64,000 nt of DNA from Chryseobacterium indologenes (GCF_018362995.1 NZ_CP074372.1:4526001-4590000), one strand, 5' to 3'; positions 34,526-44,350 are shown, counted from the stretch's first letter. The notes: generated by a model from the sequence alone, not told the origin. Made by a program: numbers and translations.

Positions 34526-35668
34526 ATGGAATTTCCGATTTTACTTGTAGTTATTATTGCGTTGGCCCTGATCTTCGATTATATCAATGGTTTTCATGAT
34601 GCAGCCAACTCAATTGCGACTATTGTTTCTACAAAAGTTTTAACTCCATTCCAGGCTGTACTTTGGGCAGCGCTTTGGAACTTTGCAGCGTTCTTTTTAG
34701 CTGCTTATGTTATTGGAGAATTTAAAATTGGTAATACAATTGCCAAAACAGTTAATGAGAATTTTATCAATCTAGAAGTTATATTTTCAGGTTTGGTTGC
34801 GGCCATTGCCTGGAATCTTTTGACATGGTGGTTTGGAATTCCTTCTTCGTCTTCACATACGTTGATTGGAGGGTTTTTAGGAGCGGCTTTAATGCATGCT
34901 TTTATGATGGATTATCATGATGTAGCAGCAGTACAGCCAAATCTAGGGTTTTGGGAGACTATAAAAGAAGCTTTCATACAGGTTACCCATCAAAGTGTTG
35001 TAAAGTTTGATAAAGTAATCCCTATTTTCTTGTTTATTTTCTTAGCTCCTTTTATCGGGATGTTGATTTCAATAATCATTACACTTATTATTGTCCACCT
35101 TTATAAGAGATCAAACCCTCACAAAGCAGATCAATCATTCAAAAGATTACAGCTGGCATCTTCAGCATTATTTAGTTTGACTCACGGGTTGAATGATGCT
35201 CAAAAAGTTATGGGTATTATTGGAGCTGCAATCATTTTCTATCATGTAGATATGATTCATGATCCTTTATATTTGAACATCGCTTCCGGTGAACGTTTTA
35301 ATTATTTTGCTCAGCATTACTTATGGGTTCCGTTAGTATCCTTTTTAGCAATTGCTTTAGGTACTATGAGCGGAGGATGGAAGATCATCAAGACTATGGG
35401 TACAAAAATTACGAAAGTAACACCATTAGAAGGGGTAAGTGCAGAAACTGCAGGAGCTATTACATTATTTATTACAGAACACCTTTCTATTCCTGTGTCT
35501 ACAACACATACGATTACAGGATCCATCATTGGGGTAGGATTAACAAAAAGAATATCAGCTGTAAGATGGGGAATAACGGTAAGCTTACTTTGGGCTTGGA
35601 TTTTAACCATTCCAATCTCTGCAATTGTAGCTGGAGTTACTTATCTTCTAGTCTCTTTGTTTTCTTAA
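34526..35668 (+). CDS. Inorganic phosphate transporter, PiT family
   Basis: 380 residues, about 10-12 membrane helices. The two inverted PiT signatures are present: FDYINGFHDAANSIATIVST near the N-terminus and LTHGLNDAQKVMGI in the second half. It takes up metal-phosphate with protons or sodium across the inner membrane. Operon with the DUF47 gene, closed by a terminator. Confidence 0.92.
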   Translation: MEFPILLVVIIALALIFDYINGFHDAANSIATIVSTKVLTPFQAVLWAALWNFAAFFLAAYVIGEFKIGNTIAKTVNENFINLEVIFSGLVAAIAWNLLTWWFGIPSSSSHTLIGGFLGAALMHAFMMDYHDVAAVQPNLGFWETIKEAFIQVTHQSVVKFDKVIPIFLFIFLAPFIGMLISIIITLIIVHLYKRSNPHKADQSFKRLQLASSALFSLTHGLNDAQKVMGIIGAAIIFYHVDMIHDPLYLNIASGERFNYFAQHYLWVPLVSFLAIALGTMSGGWKIIKTMGTKITKVTPLEGVSAETAGAITLFITEHLSIPVSTTHTITGSIIGVGLTKRISAVRWGITVSLLWAWILTIPISAIVAGVTYLLVSLFS

Positions 35669-35690
35669 GAAAAATTAAAATATTTATATA

Positions 35691-35719
35691 AACTTTGTCC
35701 GTTTGGGCAAAGTTTTTTG
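35691..35719 (+). terminator. Terminator of the phosphate-transport operon
   Basis: AACTTTGTCC pairs with GGGCAAAGTT (one G-T) around a 4-base loop, then T6. It lies just upstream of the polyprenyl synthetase promoter. Confidence 0.8.
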
Positions 35720-35742
35720 TTTTATAAAGCCTCGAAAAATCG

Positions 35743-35750
35743 TATTTTTG
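35743..35750 (+). promoter_or_regulatory. Promoter -7 element of polyprenyl synthetase
   Basis: TATTTTTG fits TAnnTTTG; an in-frame TTG at 35703 lies upstream of it and cannot be the start. Supports the ATG at 35769. A TTTG at 35716-35719 is 23 bases away, slightly too far for -33. Confidence 0.6.
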
Positions 35751-35768
35751 TTCAAATTAAAAGATTTT

Positions 35769-36740
35769 ATGGAATTTTTAGACAGATACCAGCAGATTGT
35801 TGCGGACGCCATCACTAAATATACTTTTAAAGATAAACCTTCGGAGCTTTATGAGCCGATGAACTATATTATTTCCCATGGTGGAAAGCGTCTTCGTCCT
35901 ATTATGGTGCTGATGGCTTGCGAGATGTTCGGAGGAGATCTTAAGCAGGCAATTAAGCCGGCATTGGCTATCGAGTTTTTCCATAACTTCACGCTGATCC
36001 ATGATGATATTATGGATGAAGCTCCTTTAAGAAGAAATAAGCCTACCATTCATACTTTACACGGTCTTAATGTGGGAATTCTTTCCGGAGACGGACTGAT
36101 GCTTAAAGCCTACAAGTTTTTTGAGGATCTGGAGCCGGAAATCTTTAAGGCATGTATCAGAATATTTACCCACACCGGACTTCTGCTTTGTGAAGGACAG
36201 CAGTATGATATCAATTTTGAAACTCAGGAAGATGTTACTTTTGATGACTATATCAGAATGATTACCTATAAAACAGGAGTTTTGAGCGCTTCATCATTTG
36301 AGATCGGAGCTTTGATTGCAAAAGCTGATTTTAAAGATGCCAAAGCTATTTTTAATTTCGGAAAACATATCGGAATTGCGTTCCAGATTATGGATGATTA
36401 TCTTGATGTATTTGGTGATCAGGCACAGTTTGGAAAAAAACATGCCGGAGATATTTACGAAAACAAGAAAACCGTTCTTTATTTGTTAGCAAGAGAGCAC
36501 GCTACCGATGAAGAAAGAAAAGAACTGGATTACTGGTATTCTAAAAAGACTGAAAACGTTGATAAAGTATACGGAGTAGAAAAGATATTCAGAAGAACAA
36601 AAGTAGACGAAAAAGCATTACGTCTGATTGAAAAGCATAATGAAATCGGACAAAGCTATCTTCAGAAAATAGATGTTCCTGAGGAAAAGAAAAAACCTTT
36701 TATCGAACTGGCAAATTATTTGTTGAGAAGAGAAAGTTAA
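35769..36740 (+). CDS. Polyprenyl synthetase
   Basis: 323 residues. GGKRLRP for isopentenyl diphosphate binding, first aspartate-rich motif DDIMD in LIHDDIMDEAP, and second DDYLD in FQIMDDYLD. It extends an allylic diphosphate with isopentenyl diphosphate; product length is probably long (menaquinone side chain or similar), but not readable from sequence with certainty. A palindrome follows the gene. Confidence 0.9.
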   Translation: MEFLDRYQQIVADAITKYTFKDKPSELYEPMNYIISHGGKRLRPIMVLMACEMFGGDLKQAIKPALAIEFFHNFTLIHDDIMDEAPLRRNKPTIHTLHGLNVGILSGDGLMLKAYKFFEDLEPEIFKACIRIFTHTGLLLCEGQQYDINFETQEDVTFDDYIRMITYKTGVLSASSFEIGALIAKADFKDAKAIFNFGKHIGIAFQIMDDYLDVFGDQAQFGKKHAGDIYENKKTVLYLLAREHATDEERKELDYWYSKKTENVDKVYGVEKIFRRTKVDEKALRLIEKHNEIGQSYLQKIDVPEEKKKPFIELANYLLRRES

Positions 36741-36756
36741 TAGAGGTTGTAGAGGG

Positions 36757-36791
36757 TAGGTAGCAGGTAACAGCAATTTACCAGCTACCTA
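36757..36791. repeat. Intergenic imperfect palindrome
   Basis: TAGGTAGCAGGTAA (36757-36770) pairs with TTACCAGCTACCTA (36778-36791) with one mismatch. No T-run; one of several palindromes between genes here. Confidence 0.6.
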
Positions 36792-36816
36792 TTTCCTGCT
36801 GACTAATACCTATACG

Positions 36817-37767
36817 ATGAAATTCAGAACAGAAGTTGATATTCCTGCATCAGATAAGAAGATTGAGATTGAAGATAAAATATTTTCAATTGGCTCATGT
36901 TTTGCCACTGAAATGACAGATTTACTGCAAAATGGTCAACTTCAGACACTCAATAACCCTTTCGGGACGATATTTAATCCTTTTTCAATCAATCATGCAA
37001 TCAATAGATTACATGATTCTGCATTTTATGAAGAAGAAGAACTGATTACCTATAATGAAGAATATATTTCTCTGGATCACCACACTAGTTTTGATACCCG
37101 GTATATTCATCAGACCCTAGACAAAATAAACGGAGCTATTGAAGCCGGAAATGCCTTTCTCCAGGAAGCTGACTGGATCATTATCACCTACGGCTCCTCA
37201 TTTATTTACGAGTTTCTTCCCAAGAAAAAGCTTGTGGCCAACTGTCATAAAATCCCGCAAAAGTTTTTTGAAAAAAGACTGCTTTCCCATCAGGAGCTTA
37301 CAAGTTCTATTTACCAGACGATTCTGGATCTTAAAGATATTTGCAAAGAAGGAGTACAGATCCTGTTTACCGTTTCACCTGTAAGACACACTAAAGACGG
37401 AATGGTAGAAAATCAGCTAAGTAAATCCAAATTAATCACCGCTATTCACGAGTCCATTTCTCTTTTTGAAGACTGTCATTACCTTCCGGTTTATGAGATT
37501 TTGATGGATGATCTGCGGGACTACCGTTTCTATAAAGAAGATATGATTCATCCCAGTACACAGGCGGTTAATTATATTTTTGAGAAATTTGGAAATGCCT
37601 ATTTTTCAGGAGAGACGCAGAATTTTATCAAAGAAAATTTTAAGATTATCAAGGCGCTGGAGCATAAAACCAGTGACAAGAAAGACCCTAAGTTTATAGA
37701 ATTCAGGGAGAAATTAGATCAGAGAATTGAAATTCAGCGTAAAAAGGTAAAACATAAAATATTTTAA
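36817..37767 (+). CDS. GSCFA domain-containing protein
   Basis: 316 residues. The name-giving SIGSCFA motif is near residue 25-31, and IITYGSSFIYE and VSPVRHTKDG with IHPS..A are present. The fold is related to SGNH hydrolases (GSxFA nucleophile region, HPS..A near the end), so an esterase-type activity is possible, though unproved. It ends exactly where the next gene begins, so it is the first gene of a four-gene run (36817-40211). Confidence 0.85.
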   Translation: MKFRTEVDIPASDKKIEIEDKIFSIGSCFATEMTDLLQNGQLQTLNNPFGTIFNPFSINHAINRLHDSAFYEEEELITYNEEYISLDHHTSFDTRYIHQTLDKINGAIEAGNAFLQEADWIIITYGSSFIYEFLPKKKLVANCHKIPQKFFEKRLLSHQELTSSIYQTILDLKDICKEGVQILFTVSPVRHTKDGMVENQLSKSKLITAIHESISLFEDCHYLPVYEILMDDLRDYRFYKEDMIHPSTQAVNYIFEKFGNAYFSGETQNFIKENFKIIKALEHKTSDKKDPKFIEFREKLDQRIEIQRKKVKHKIF

Positions 37768-38289
37768 ATGCTTGACTTTACCAGAATTGACTATCTGAAA
37801 AACGGCAATGAAAGACAGAAAAGAGCGTATGATGTTCTTGCAAAATATCAGATTCTTGAAAAATTAAAGGCTTATTCACCCATTTTGGCAGGAACAGTTC
37901 CTATTGAAATTGATATCGAAGGAAGTGATCTGGATATTATTTTTGAGGTTGATTTAAGATTTGAAGAAGACTTTCTGGATGATTTAATGCTCACCAGATG
38001 TATTCCTCACGATGTAGCCGTCGAACATCCTATCATAAATGGTGAAAAATGCATTACATTGAATTTTATACTGGAAGGATTCCCCATTGAGATTTTCGGG
38101 CAAAATAAGCCCACAAAACAGCAAAATGCTTACCTCCATATGATTGCTGAATACAAAATATTGCAGGAAGAAGGAGAAGAATTTAAACAAAAAATAATAG
38201 AACTGAAAAAACAAGGAATAAAAACCGAGCCGGCTTTCGGAATATTGCTCGGGCTTGAAAACCCTTATGAAGATCTGTTAAAATACTAA
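37768..38289 (+). CDS. DUF4269 protein (nucleotidyltransferase-like)
   Basis: 173 residues. The pattern GTVPIEIDIEGSDLDIIFEVD resembles a nucleotidyltransferase core with GS-D-D spaced as GSDLDI. It fits DUF4269 in length and ending (FGILLGLENPYEDLL). The substrate is unknown. It begins immediately after the GSCFA stop and ends 5 bases before tatD-type gene start. Confidence 0.8.
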   Translation: MLDFTRIDYLKNGNERQKRAYDVLAKYQILEKLKAYSPILAGTVPIEIDIEGSDLDIIFEVDLRFEEDFLDDLMLTRCIPHDVAVEHPIINGEKCITLNFILEGFPIEIFGQNKPTKQQNAYLHMIAEYKILQEEGEEFKQKIIELKKQGIKTEPAFGILLGLENPYEDLLKY

Positions 38290-38294
38290 GAAAA

Positions 38295-39062
38295 ATGATT
38301 GATACACATACACATTTATACGCAGAAGAATTTGATGAAGACAGAAAAGAAGCCATTCAGAGAGCTTTAGGTAAAGGAATTACAGAATTCTATCTTCCTG
38401 CAATTGATTCCGAATCCCACGAGAAAATGCTGCAGCTGGAAACGGAATATCCGGGACAGATTTTTTCAATGATGGGATTACATCCTTGTTATGTAAAACC
38501 TGAATCCTGGGAAAAAGAACTCGAAATCGTAAAAAATTACCTCGACCAGCGACATTTTCCTGCAATTGGGGAAATCGGGATTGATCTGTATTGGGATAAA
38601 ACAACACTGGACATTCAGGTGAAAGCTTTTGAACAGCAGATTGATTGGGCCATAGAAAAAGACCTTCCGATTGTAATTCATACAAGAGAAAGCTTTGATG
38701 AGACCTTTGAAGTGTTAGAAAGAAAAAAACATCCGAAACTAAGAGGAATTTTTCACTGTTTTTCTGGAAATCTGGAACAGGCACACCACGCTGTTGATCT
38801 TAATTTCATTTTAGGGATCGGTGGAGTAGTAACGTTCAAAAACGGGAAAATAGATCAGTTTCTGAGTGAAGTTCCATTGGATAAAATTGTTCTGGAAACA
38901 GACTCTCCTTACCTTGCTCCGGTACCTCACAGAGGAAAAAGAAATGAAAGCTCGTATCTTGACCTGGTTGCTGGAAGACTGGTAGATATCTACGGAAAAG
39001 ATTTCTCTGAGATAGACCGTATTACCACAGAAAATGCTAAAAATATTTTTAAAATAGCATAA
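38295..39062 (+). CDS. TatD family metal-dependent hydrolase
   Basis: 255 residues of the TatD DNase family. Metal ligands visible: DTHTH at 3-7, GEIGID near 93-98, HTRES, FHCFSG and ETDSPYLAP. Family members are 3'-5' exonucleases or D-aminoacyl-tRNA related hydrolases; this one is likely a DNase. Cytoplasmic. Packed between DUF4269 and a membrane protein with 3-5 base gaps. Confidence 0.9.
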   Translation: MIDTHTHLYAEEFDEDRKEAIQRALGKGITEFYLPAIDSESHEKMLQLETEYPGQIFSMMGLHPCYVKPESWEKELEIVKNYLDQRHFPAIGEIGIDLYWDKTTLDIQVKAFEQQIDWAIEKDLPIVIHTRESFDETFEVLERKKHPKLRGIFHCFSGNLEQAHHAVDLNFILGIGGVVTFKNGKIDQFLSEVPLDKIVLETDSPYLAPVPHRGKRNESSYLDLVAGRLVDIYGKDFSEIDRITTENAKNIFKIA

Positions 39063-39065
39063 TTA

Positions 39066-40211
39066 ATGAATGCCCTTTTAAATTTTACAAGGAACAATCG
39101 GTTGAATGGTATATTGCTGTTTGCTGTTTATTTCATAATTAACCTTTTATTTCTGACAAAATATGGAATCAGGCAGTCTTTTGTTCCTCTTAATATTTTA
39201 ATTATTCTTTTTTCAGGAGGCAATTTGTTATTATTTTCTTTAGGAAAATGGTCCTGGCTGAAAAAGATATGGACTGAGAAATCAGTATATCTCCTTATAG
39301 CCGCTATTGCTGTTGTTTACATTGCTATGTGCCATGTAATGAAAGATCCTTACAAAATGAATATCGATAGATGGGCAACTTTAGAATTTTCTGTGCAGCA
39401 TTGGACAAAAGGAGAATACATTTATGATACTCCAAATTTCATGGGAAATTTATCATCTTATCTTCCCGGACAATTGCTTTTATCAAGTGTTTTTTATTTT
39501 TTAGGGAATGTTGGCTACCTTCAGGTTTCAGCTTTTTTATTGTTTTCCTATGTTATTTTTTTAGAATTTAAGGGCAATTTTCATAGATTTCTCGCGATAG
39601 TAATGCTTGGGATTTCCCTGGCTTATATTTATGAAGTGGTTTGTAAGAGTGATTTTATCTCTTCCTTTATTGCCGTTGCAGCCTTCATTCTTTTTTGGAA
39701 CAGAAAGTTTAAAGACAATTATTTTAAAAAACCTGTTCTGTTGGGAATATGTATAGGGATTTTATGTCTTACAAGAAGTGCAGCGATCATTCCTTTGATT
39801 ATTTTTTTATTAAATCCTTTTTTTAAAACCAGCTGGAAAAATAAAATACAATTTGGAATAAGCTTTTTATTGACAGCTGCAATACTAATAGCATCCGTTC
39901 TGCTGCCTGGTAAAAGTATTGAACATGTACTGCAGTACAATCCTCTTAATCTTCAGGGACAAAGCAATAAATTTGTTATGCTGTCCTTTATTATACTGTC
40001 GATCATGCTTTCCTTTTATGTAAAGAAGATAGAAACAGTATTTTACTATTCAGCGTATATTCTTTTTTTCGTGATGTTGAGTTTTATAAGTGAGCAGTAT
40101 ATGACCTTAGGATTTTCTTATCAGAATAATTTCTTTTCTACAACCTATCTGGCCGCCTGTTTACCTTTTTGTATTATCGGGTATTGTTATACAAAACAAA
40201 AAACAGAATAA
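39066..40211 (+). CDS. Polytopic membrane protein, glycosyltransferase-like
   Basis: 381 residues with about 10-11 hydrophobic helices. A loop after the third helix (KMNIDRWATLEFSVQHWTKGEYIYDTPNFMGNLSSYLPGQLLL) has the acidic residue and tyrosine/proline content seen in polyprenyl-phosphate sugar transferases (GT-C type), but the usual DD or DE signature is not clear. I therefore call it only glycosyltransferase-like. Last gene of the four-gene run; a terminator follows. Confidence 0.5.
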   Translation: MNALLNFTRNNRLNGILLFAVYFIINLLFLTKYGIRQSFVPLNILIILFSGGNLLLFSLGKWSWLKKIWTEKSVYLLIAAIAVVYIAMCHVMKDPYKMNIDRWATLEFSVQHWTKGEYIYDTPNFMGNLSSYLPGQLLLSSVFYFLGNVGYLQVSAFLLFSYVIFLEFKGNFHRFLAIVMLGISLAYIYEVVCKSDFISSFIAVAAFILFWNRKFKDNYFKKPVLLGICIGILCLTRSAAIIPLIIFLLNPFFKTSWKNKIQFGISFLLTAAILIASVLLPGKSIEHVLQYNPLNLQGQSNKFVMLSFIILSIMLSFYVKKIETVFYYSAYILFFVMLSFISEQYMTLGFSYQNNFFSTTYLAACLPFCIIGYCYTKQKTE

Positions 40212-40226
40212 TAATAAACAATCAAT

Positions 40227-40255
40227 AAAAAAGTCCTTTTCAAAAAAGGACTTTT
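40227..40255. terminator. Bidirectional terminator
   Basis: AAAAGTCCTTTT pairs with AAAGGACTTTT; A- and T-runs on each side serve both converging genes. Confidence 0.8.
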
Positions 40256-40258
40256 ATT

Positions 40259-41563
40259 TTATTTTTTTCTGGTGAAATTCTTGTTCTTAGGCTTTTTAAA
40301 ACCTACTGAAGCTCCGGCAGAAGGCTTTTTACGGTTGTTATTCGGCCTTGAATTATTACTGTTACCTGTTTTAGGTTTCTCGCCACCTGCATGAACAGGT
40401 TTGTTGTTAGAATCTCTTTTCTGGGCAACCAGATCATCCGTGTGGAACGGATGGTCTTTGATGACAGGAATTTTCTTTCCAATCAATTTTTCAGTATTCT
40501 TTAAATTCAAAAGATCAAGCCCGTCTACAAAAGAAATGGAAGTTCCTTCAGCTCCGGCTCTCCCTGTTCTTCCGATTCGGTGTACATACGTTTCAGAAAC
40601 ATCAGAGAGCTCAAAATTGATCACGAATTTCAATTCATCAATATCAATTCCTCTTGCTGCAATATCAGTTGCTACAAGAACTCTTGTTTTTCCGGATTTA
40701 AAGTTATTCAGCGCATTTTGTCTCGCATTCTGAGACTTGTTACCATGTATCGCTTCTGCAGAAATACTATCTTTCTGAAGTTTTCTCGCAATCTTATCTG
40801 CTCCGTGCTTTGTTCTTGCAAATACCAATACAGAATCTGAAATGTCATTTTTCAGAATGTGAGAAAGCAAATCCAGTTTGTTATCTTTTTCTACAAAATA
40901 TACAGATTGTTTAATGGTGTCTGCTGTAGAAGAAACCGGAGTTACCTCTACTTTTATTGGATTATTCAGGATAGAATTGGCTAGTTTCTGAATTTCAGTC
41001 GGCATTGTTGCAGAAAAGAATAAAGTTTGTCTTCTCTGAGGCAGAAGTTTGATGATTCTTTTTACATCGTGTACAAACCCCATATCCAGCATTCTGTCTG
41101 CTTCATCAAGAACAAAGATCTCAAGATTTTTCAAGCTGATGATGCCCTGAGCAATAAAGTCAAGAAGTCTTCCCGGGGTAGCTACCAGAATATCAACTCC
41201 TTTTCTCAAAGCAGCTTCCTGGTTTCCTTGTTTTACCCCTCCAAAAATGACAAGTTGTTTTAATGGAAGATATTTACCGTAAGCATTAATGTTTTCCTCA
41301 ATCTGAATGGCCAGTTCTCTGGTTGGAGTAAGGATTAACGCTTTTATATATTTGTTGGGAATTTTATTTTTGGATAAATTCTGTAGAATAGGAATAGAAA
41401 AAGCAGCTGTTTTACCAGTTCCTGTCTGCGCGCAGCCTAAAAAGTCTCTGCCGTCTAATATATCAGGAATAGATCTTTCCTGGATAGGAGTAGGAGTCGT
41501 GTATCCCTGCTCCTGGATTGCTTTTGCAATAGGTTCTATTAAGTTTAAGTCTGTAAAATTCAA
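40259..41563 (-). CDS. DEAD-box RNA helicase (RhlE-like)
   Basis: 434 residues. Q motif ([11 protein letters not shown]), [34 protein letters not shown] and [10 protein letters not shown]. The C-terminal 60 residues are Asn/Lys/Pro/Gly-rich ([15 protein letters not shown]), a basic RNA-binding tail of the RhlE type. It lacks the DbpA domain of the helicase at 32015. Likely role in ribosome maturation or RNA decay. Leader of about 50 bases with a hairpin. Confidence 0.92.
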   Translation of the reverse strand: MNFTDLNLIEPIAKAIQEQGYTTPTPIQERSIPDILDGRDFLGCAQTGTGKTAAFSIPILQNLSKNKIPNKYIKALILTPTRELAIQIEENINAYGKYLPLKQLVIFGGVKQGNQEAALRKGVDILVATPGRLLDFIAQGIISLKNLEIFVLDEADRMLDMGFVHDVKRIIKLLPQRRQTLFFSATMPTEIQKLANSILNNPIKVEVTPVSSTADTIKQSVYFVEKDNKLDLLSHILKNDISDSVLVFARTKHGADKIARKLQKDSISAEAIHGNKSQNARQNALNNFKSGKTRVLVATDIAARGIDIDELKFVINFELSDVSETYVHRIGRTGRAGAEGTSISFVDGLDLLNLKNTEKLIGKKIPVIKDHPFHTDDLVAQKRDSNNKPVHAGGEKPKTGNSNNSRPNNNRKKPSAGASVGFKKPKNKNFTRKK

Positions 41564-41589
41564 ATGAATTATTTTAAAATTTAAATAAA

Positions 41590-41628
41590 AATTCCTTCAG
41601 TCTGAAAGAATTACATTCTGCAAAGGTA
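41590..41628 (-). promoter_or_regulatory. Promoter -7 and leader hairpin of the RhlE-like gene
   Basis: On the minus strand TACCTTTG (41621-41628) fits the -7 consensus. The predicted leader then contains ATTCTTTCAG..CTGAAGGAAT (41590-41612), a stem of about 10 pairs with one mismatch, some 30 bases before the ATG. Confidence 0.5.
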
Positions 41629-41687
41629 GTCTAAATATTTTTAAGTATCTTATTCCACTTTTTTAGACTTATTAGCTATTGAAAAAC

Positions 41688-41722
41688 AAAAATGGCCACC
41701 CGAATGTGAGCCGCCATTTTTT
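41688..41722 (-). terminator. Terminator after the beta-barrel protein gene
   Basis: AAAATGGC pairs with GCCATTTTT, T-run on the minus strand, 20 bases after the stop at 41742. Confidence 0.75.
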
Positions 41723-41741
41723 TCTGTTAAATATCTGAAGT

Positions 41742-42380
41742 TTATTTAAATCTGTATCCTACACCAGCCTGCAGAAATCCGATTTTAACAGGAACTGCAT
41801 TGCTTTTATTCATTTCTATAAAATTGAAATTGTATCTGGCGTCAACAAAAAACTTTTGATTAATCTTATATTCTGCCCCTACAAATGGAAATAAATTCAG
41901 GGTTTTTAAAGATTCGTAATTGTGGGTTTCAGCCTCATCAAAAACAGTACTCATTTTTACTTTGGATGATATGTTGAATCCTAAGTTCATCCCTACAGAA
42001 GCTGAAAGCTCCGGAACAATATAATATTTTACTGAAATAGGAACCTGTATCTGGTTGAACTTGTAATTAAAGTTCATATTACCCATGCTTACTACCTCAT
42101 TGCCTACCAGTTCATACCAGGGATAAGCGTCTTTACCACCTAATTGAGTATACAGTAATTCAGCCTGTAAGCCAAATTTAGGAGATATGGGCTGCTCTGC
42201 TACGATACCTACATAAAAATAAGATTTTGAATCCAGTCCGGTTCCAAAAAACTTCATATTGGATAAGGAATATCCTCCCTTTATCCCAAAGCTCACAGAT
42301 GCCGGATCTTTTGTAGTTTCTTGTGCATTAAATATTGCTGAGAAAGCAAATGCTGCAATGAAAAAAATGTTCTTCTTCAT
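41742..42380 (-). CDS. Outer membrane beta-barrel protein (porin-family)
   Basis: 212 residues. Signal peptide ending near IFNAQ. The mature part is made of alternating strands with aromatic girdles (SVKYYIVPELSASVGMNLGFNI, FFVDARYNFNFI) and a C-terminal strand ending GVGYRFK, the outer-membrane insertion signal. It is likely an 8-stranded barrel of unknown role. Monocistronic, with a terminator. Confidence 0.8.
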   Translation of the reverse strand: MKKNIFFIAAFAFSAIFNAQETTKDPASVSFGIKGGYSLSNMKFFGTGLDSKSYFYVGIVAEQPISPKFGLQAELLYTQLGGKDAYPWYELVGNEVVSMGNMNFNYKFNQIQVPISVKYYIVPELSASVGMNLGFNISSKVKMSTVFDEAETHNYESLKTLNLFPFVGAEYKINQKFFVDARYNFNFIEMNKSNAVPVKIGFLQAGVGYRFK

Positions 42381-42474
42381 ATTTATTTTAATGGTTAATA
42401 GTTTTACAAAAAAATAATTCCTCCAAATGAAGGAATTACTGTTACAAAGATAAATTAAATATTTTTTAGTGAAG

Positions 42475-42963
42475 CTATTTCACTTTATTCCATTGTTGAT
42501 TCTTTCTTAAGTTTTCAAAAAATTGATAGACTTCTGAAAGTTTTTCACTTCCATGTTTTCCGTAATCTTCCACATTTTTTGAAGTGCTGTCAGCGAATTT
42601 GATTCTTAAATAAGAGGTTGGAAGATCGGTGATATTTTTCTCACCATACTTGTCGTTTAAGCTTTTTACATTGAGCCCATCCAGTAAGCTGATTAATTTA
42701 TTGTAATCCTCTTCCTTGATTGTTCCTTTGAAAGTTCCTTCACGCGGCTTTGAAAACTCATCTTTTGATGGCTTATCATTAAAATTAAAATGTTCTGCTT
42801 CAAAAACTGCTGTTCTGTCCGGGCTGATCGTCATTTTAAAAACAGGACAGAATCCGAAACACGGAGTAGCCTCATATTCAATAGTAGAATATTTGGAGTT
42901 TACTTTCTGAGACGTACAGGAAAATAAAAATACAAATGCACAAAGGGTCAATAAATATTTCAT
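42475..42963 (-). CDS. DUF6438-type lipoprotein
   Basis: 162 residues. A lipobox FLFSC at about 12-16. The mature N-terminus STIEYEATPCFGFCPVFKMTI, with the paired Cys in TPCFGFCP, and the following ISPDRTAVFEAEHF match the DUF6438 pattern. Function unknown; the two cysteines may form a disulfide in the periplasm. Confidence 0.75.
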   Translation of the reverse strand: MKYLLTLCAFVFLFSCTSQKVNSKYSTIEYEATPCFGFCPVFKMTISPDRTAVFEAEHFNFNDKPSKDEFSKPREGTFKGTIKEEDYNKLISLLDGLNVKSLNDKYGEKNITDLPTSYLRIKFADSTSKNVEDYGKHGSEKLSEVYQFFENLRKNQQWNKVK

Positions 42964-43063
42964 AGTTTAAAATTTCAGATGGTCTCCCAATAATTGTTCC
43001 AAAAACTTCATCTTGGTGTATTTGTATGTTAAATATAAAATAATAAATCTACTTAATCTTTTA

Positions 43064-43187
43064 TTTAAACCATTAAGATAAGATGAAGATGTTAAGGAAA
43101 TTAAGATAAGCTTCGCTTTAAGCTTAAGAATCAGAATGATTGATCTTAACTCTACTTTATCTCTTAAATTCTTCTTAATGGTTTAAA
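43064..43187. mobile_element. MITE-like element with 15-bp perfect terminal inverted repeats
   Basis: 124 bases. TTTAAACCATTAAGA (43064-43078) is the exact reverse complement of TCTTAATGGTTTAAA (43173-43187). The two halves remain partly complementary inward (AAGATAAG/CTTTATCT blocks) with a central AAGCTT-rich palindrome. No coding capacity; no clear target-site duplication. Confidence 0.6.
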
Positions 43188-43221
43188 ATATTATATAGAG
43201 AAATAAGTGAATTGTAAACAT

Positions 43222-43256
43222 AAAAAAACAGCCTCAGAAAATCTGAGGTTGTTTTT
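43222..43256 (-). terminator. Terminator of obgE
   Basis: AACAACCTCAG pairs with CTGAGGCTGTT on the minus strand, 5-base loop, followed by T-run. Confidence 0.75.
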
Positions 43257-43303
43257 ATGTTGAAGTTCTATTTTAAAAATAAAACTTGTGAATTATGCAT
43301 TTT

Positions 43304-44287
43304 TTATCCGTGTAGTTGTTTCCAGATAGCATCTTTCAGTTCCATAAGACCTTCCCCGGTAACTCCTGAAAAGAATAAAGGCTGCTTGTTTTCAGGAAAC
43401 TCTGCTGCAATTTCTTTTTTCAGTTCATCATCCAAAAGGTCAGATTTTGAAACGGAAATAATGAAATCCTTATCCAAAAGTTCAGGATTGTACTCCTTCA
43501 GCTCATTTTCAAGAATTTTAAACTCCTGGAAGTGATCTTCAGAATCCGAAGGAATTAAAAACAATAGGATAGAGTTTCTTTCAATATGTCTCAGGAATCT
43601 GTGTCCTAATCCTTTTCCTTCCGCGGCTCCTTCAATAATTCCGGGAATATCAGCCATTACAAAAGATTTGTAATTTCTGTAGTCCACAATTCCAAGGTTA
43701 GGAGTCAGGGTTGTAAAGGCGTAATTGGCAATTTTTGGTTTTGCTGCAGAAACAGATGCTAAAAGTGTAGATTTTCCGGCATTTGGAAACCCAACAAGTC
43801 CTACATCAGCCAAAATTTTAAGCTCGAAGACCACATAGCCTTCTTCGCCATCCATTCCAGGCTGCGCATATCTTGGGGTCTGATTGGTAGAAGATTTGAA
43901 ATGCTCGTTTCCTTTTCCACCTTTTCCTCCCTGCATCAAAATGATTTCCTGCTTGTCATCAAGGATTTCTCCGATAATTTCACCTTCTTCATTTTTAGCG
44001 ATTGTTCCAATGGGAACATCAATATAAATATCAGAACCGTCAGCTCCTGTAAGCTGGTTTTTCGCTCCGTTTTCACCGCGTTCTGCTTTTATGTGACGGG
44101 TGTATCGAAGTGGAAGTAAAGTCCATTCATTAGCATTTCCTCTCATGATGACGTGTCCGCCACGACCTCCGTCGCCACCGTCAGGACCACCTTTAGGAAT
44201 ATACTTTTCACGGCGAAGGTGGGCAGAACCAGCACCTCCGTGTCCGCTTTTACAATGGATCTTTACGTAATCTACAAAGTTAGACAT
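43304..44287 (-). CDS. obgE: GTPase ObgE (CgtA)
   Basis: 327 residues. The glycine-rich Obg fold fills 1-158 ([25 protein letters not shown]). The G domain has [12 protein letters not shown] (G1), a TTLTPN switch, DIPGIIEGA (G3) and SKSDLL (G4). It acts in large ribosomal subunit assembly and stress control. The C-terminal OCT domain of some Obg proteins is absent, usual in this phylum. It is 63 bases after adk on the same strand. Confidence 0.95.
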   Translation of the reverse strand: MSNFVDYVKIHCKSGHGGAGSAHLRREKYIPKGGPDGGDGGRGGHVIMRGNANEWTLLPLRYTRHIKAERGENGAKNQLTGADGSDIYIDVPIGTIAKNEEGEIIGEILDDKQEIILMQGGKGGKGNEHFKSSTNQTPRYAQPGMDGEEGYVVFELKILADVGLVGFPNAGKSTLLASVSAAKPKIANYAFTTLTPNLGIVDYRNYKSFVMADIPGIIEGAAEGKGLGHRFLRHIERNSILLFLIPSDSEDHFQEFKILENELKEYNPELLDKDFIISVSKSDLLDDELKKEIAAEFPENKQPLFFSGVTGEGLMELKDAIWKQLHG

Positions 44288-44312
44288 ATAGTTTGTGTTG
44301 CGAGTTGTGAGC

Positions 44313-44338
44313 TACGGGAGGAAATTTCTTATCCCGTA
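44313..44338. repeat. Hairpin between adk and obgE
   Basis: TACGGGA (44313-44319) pairs with TCCCGTA (44332-44338). No T-run; possibly a processing or attenuating stem. Confidence 0.45.
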
Positions 44339-44350
44339 CCCGTATCCCGA

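Larger units (their letters stand above)
42964..43303. other. Intergenic region with a MITE-like element and obgE terminator
   Basis: No gene is visible. It contains the inverted-repeat element at 43064-43187 and the obgE terminator at 43222-43256. Confidence 0.6.
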
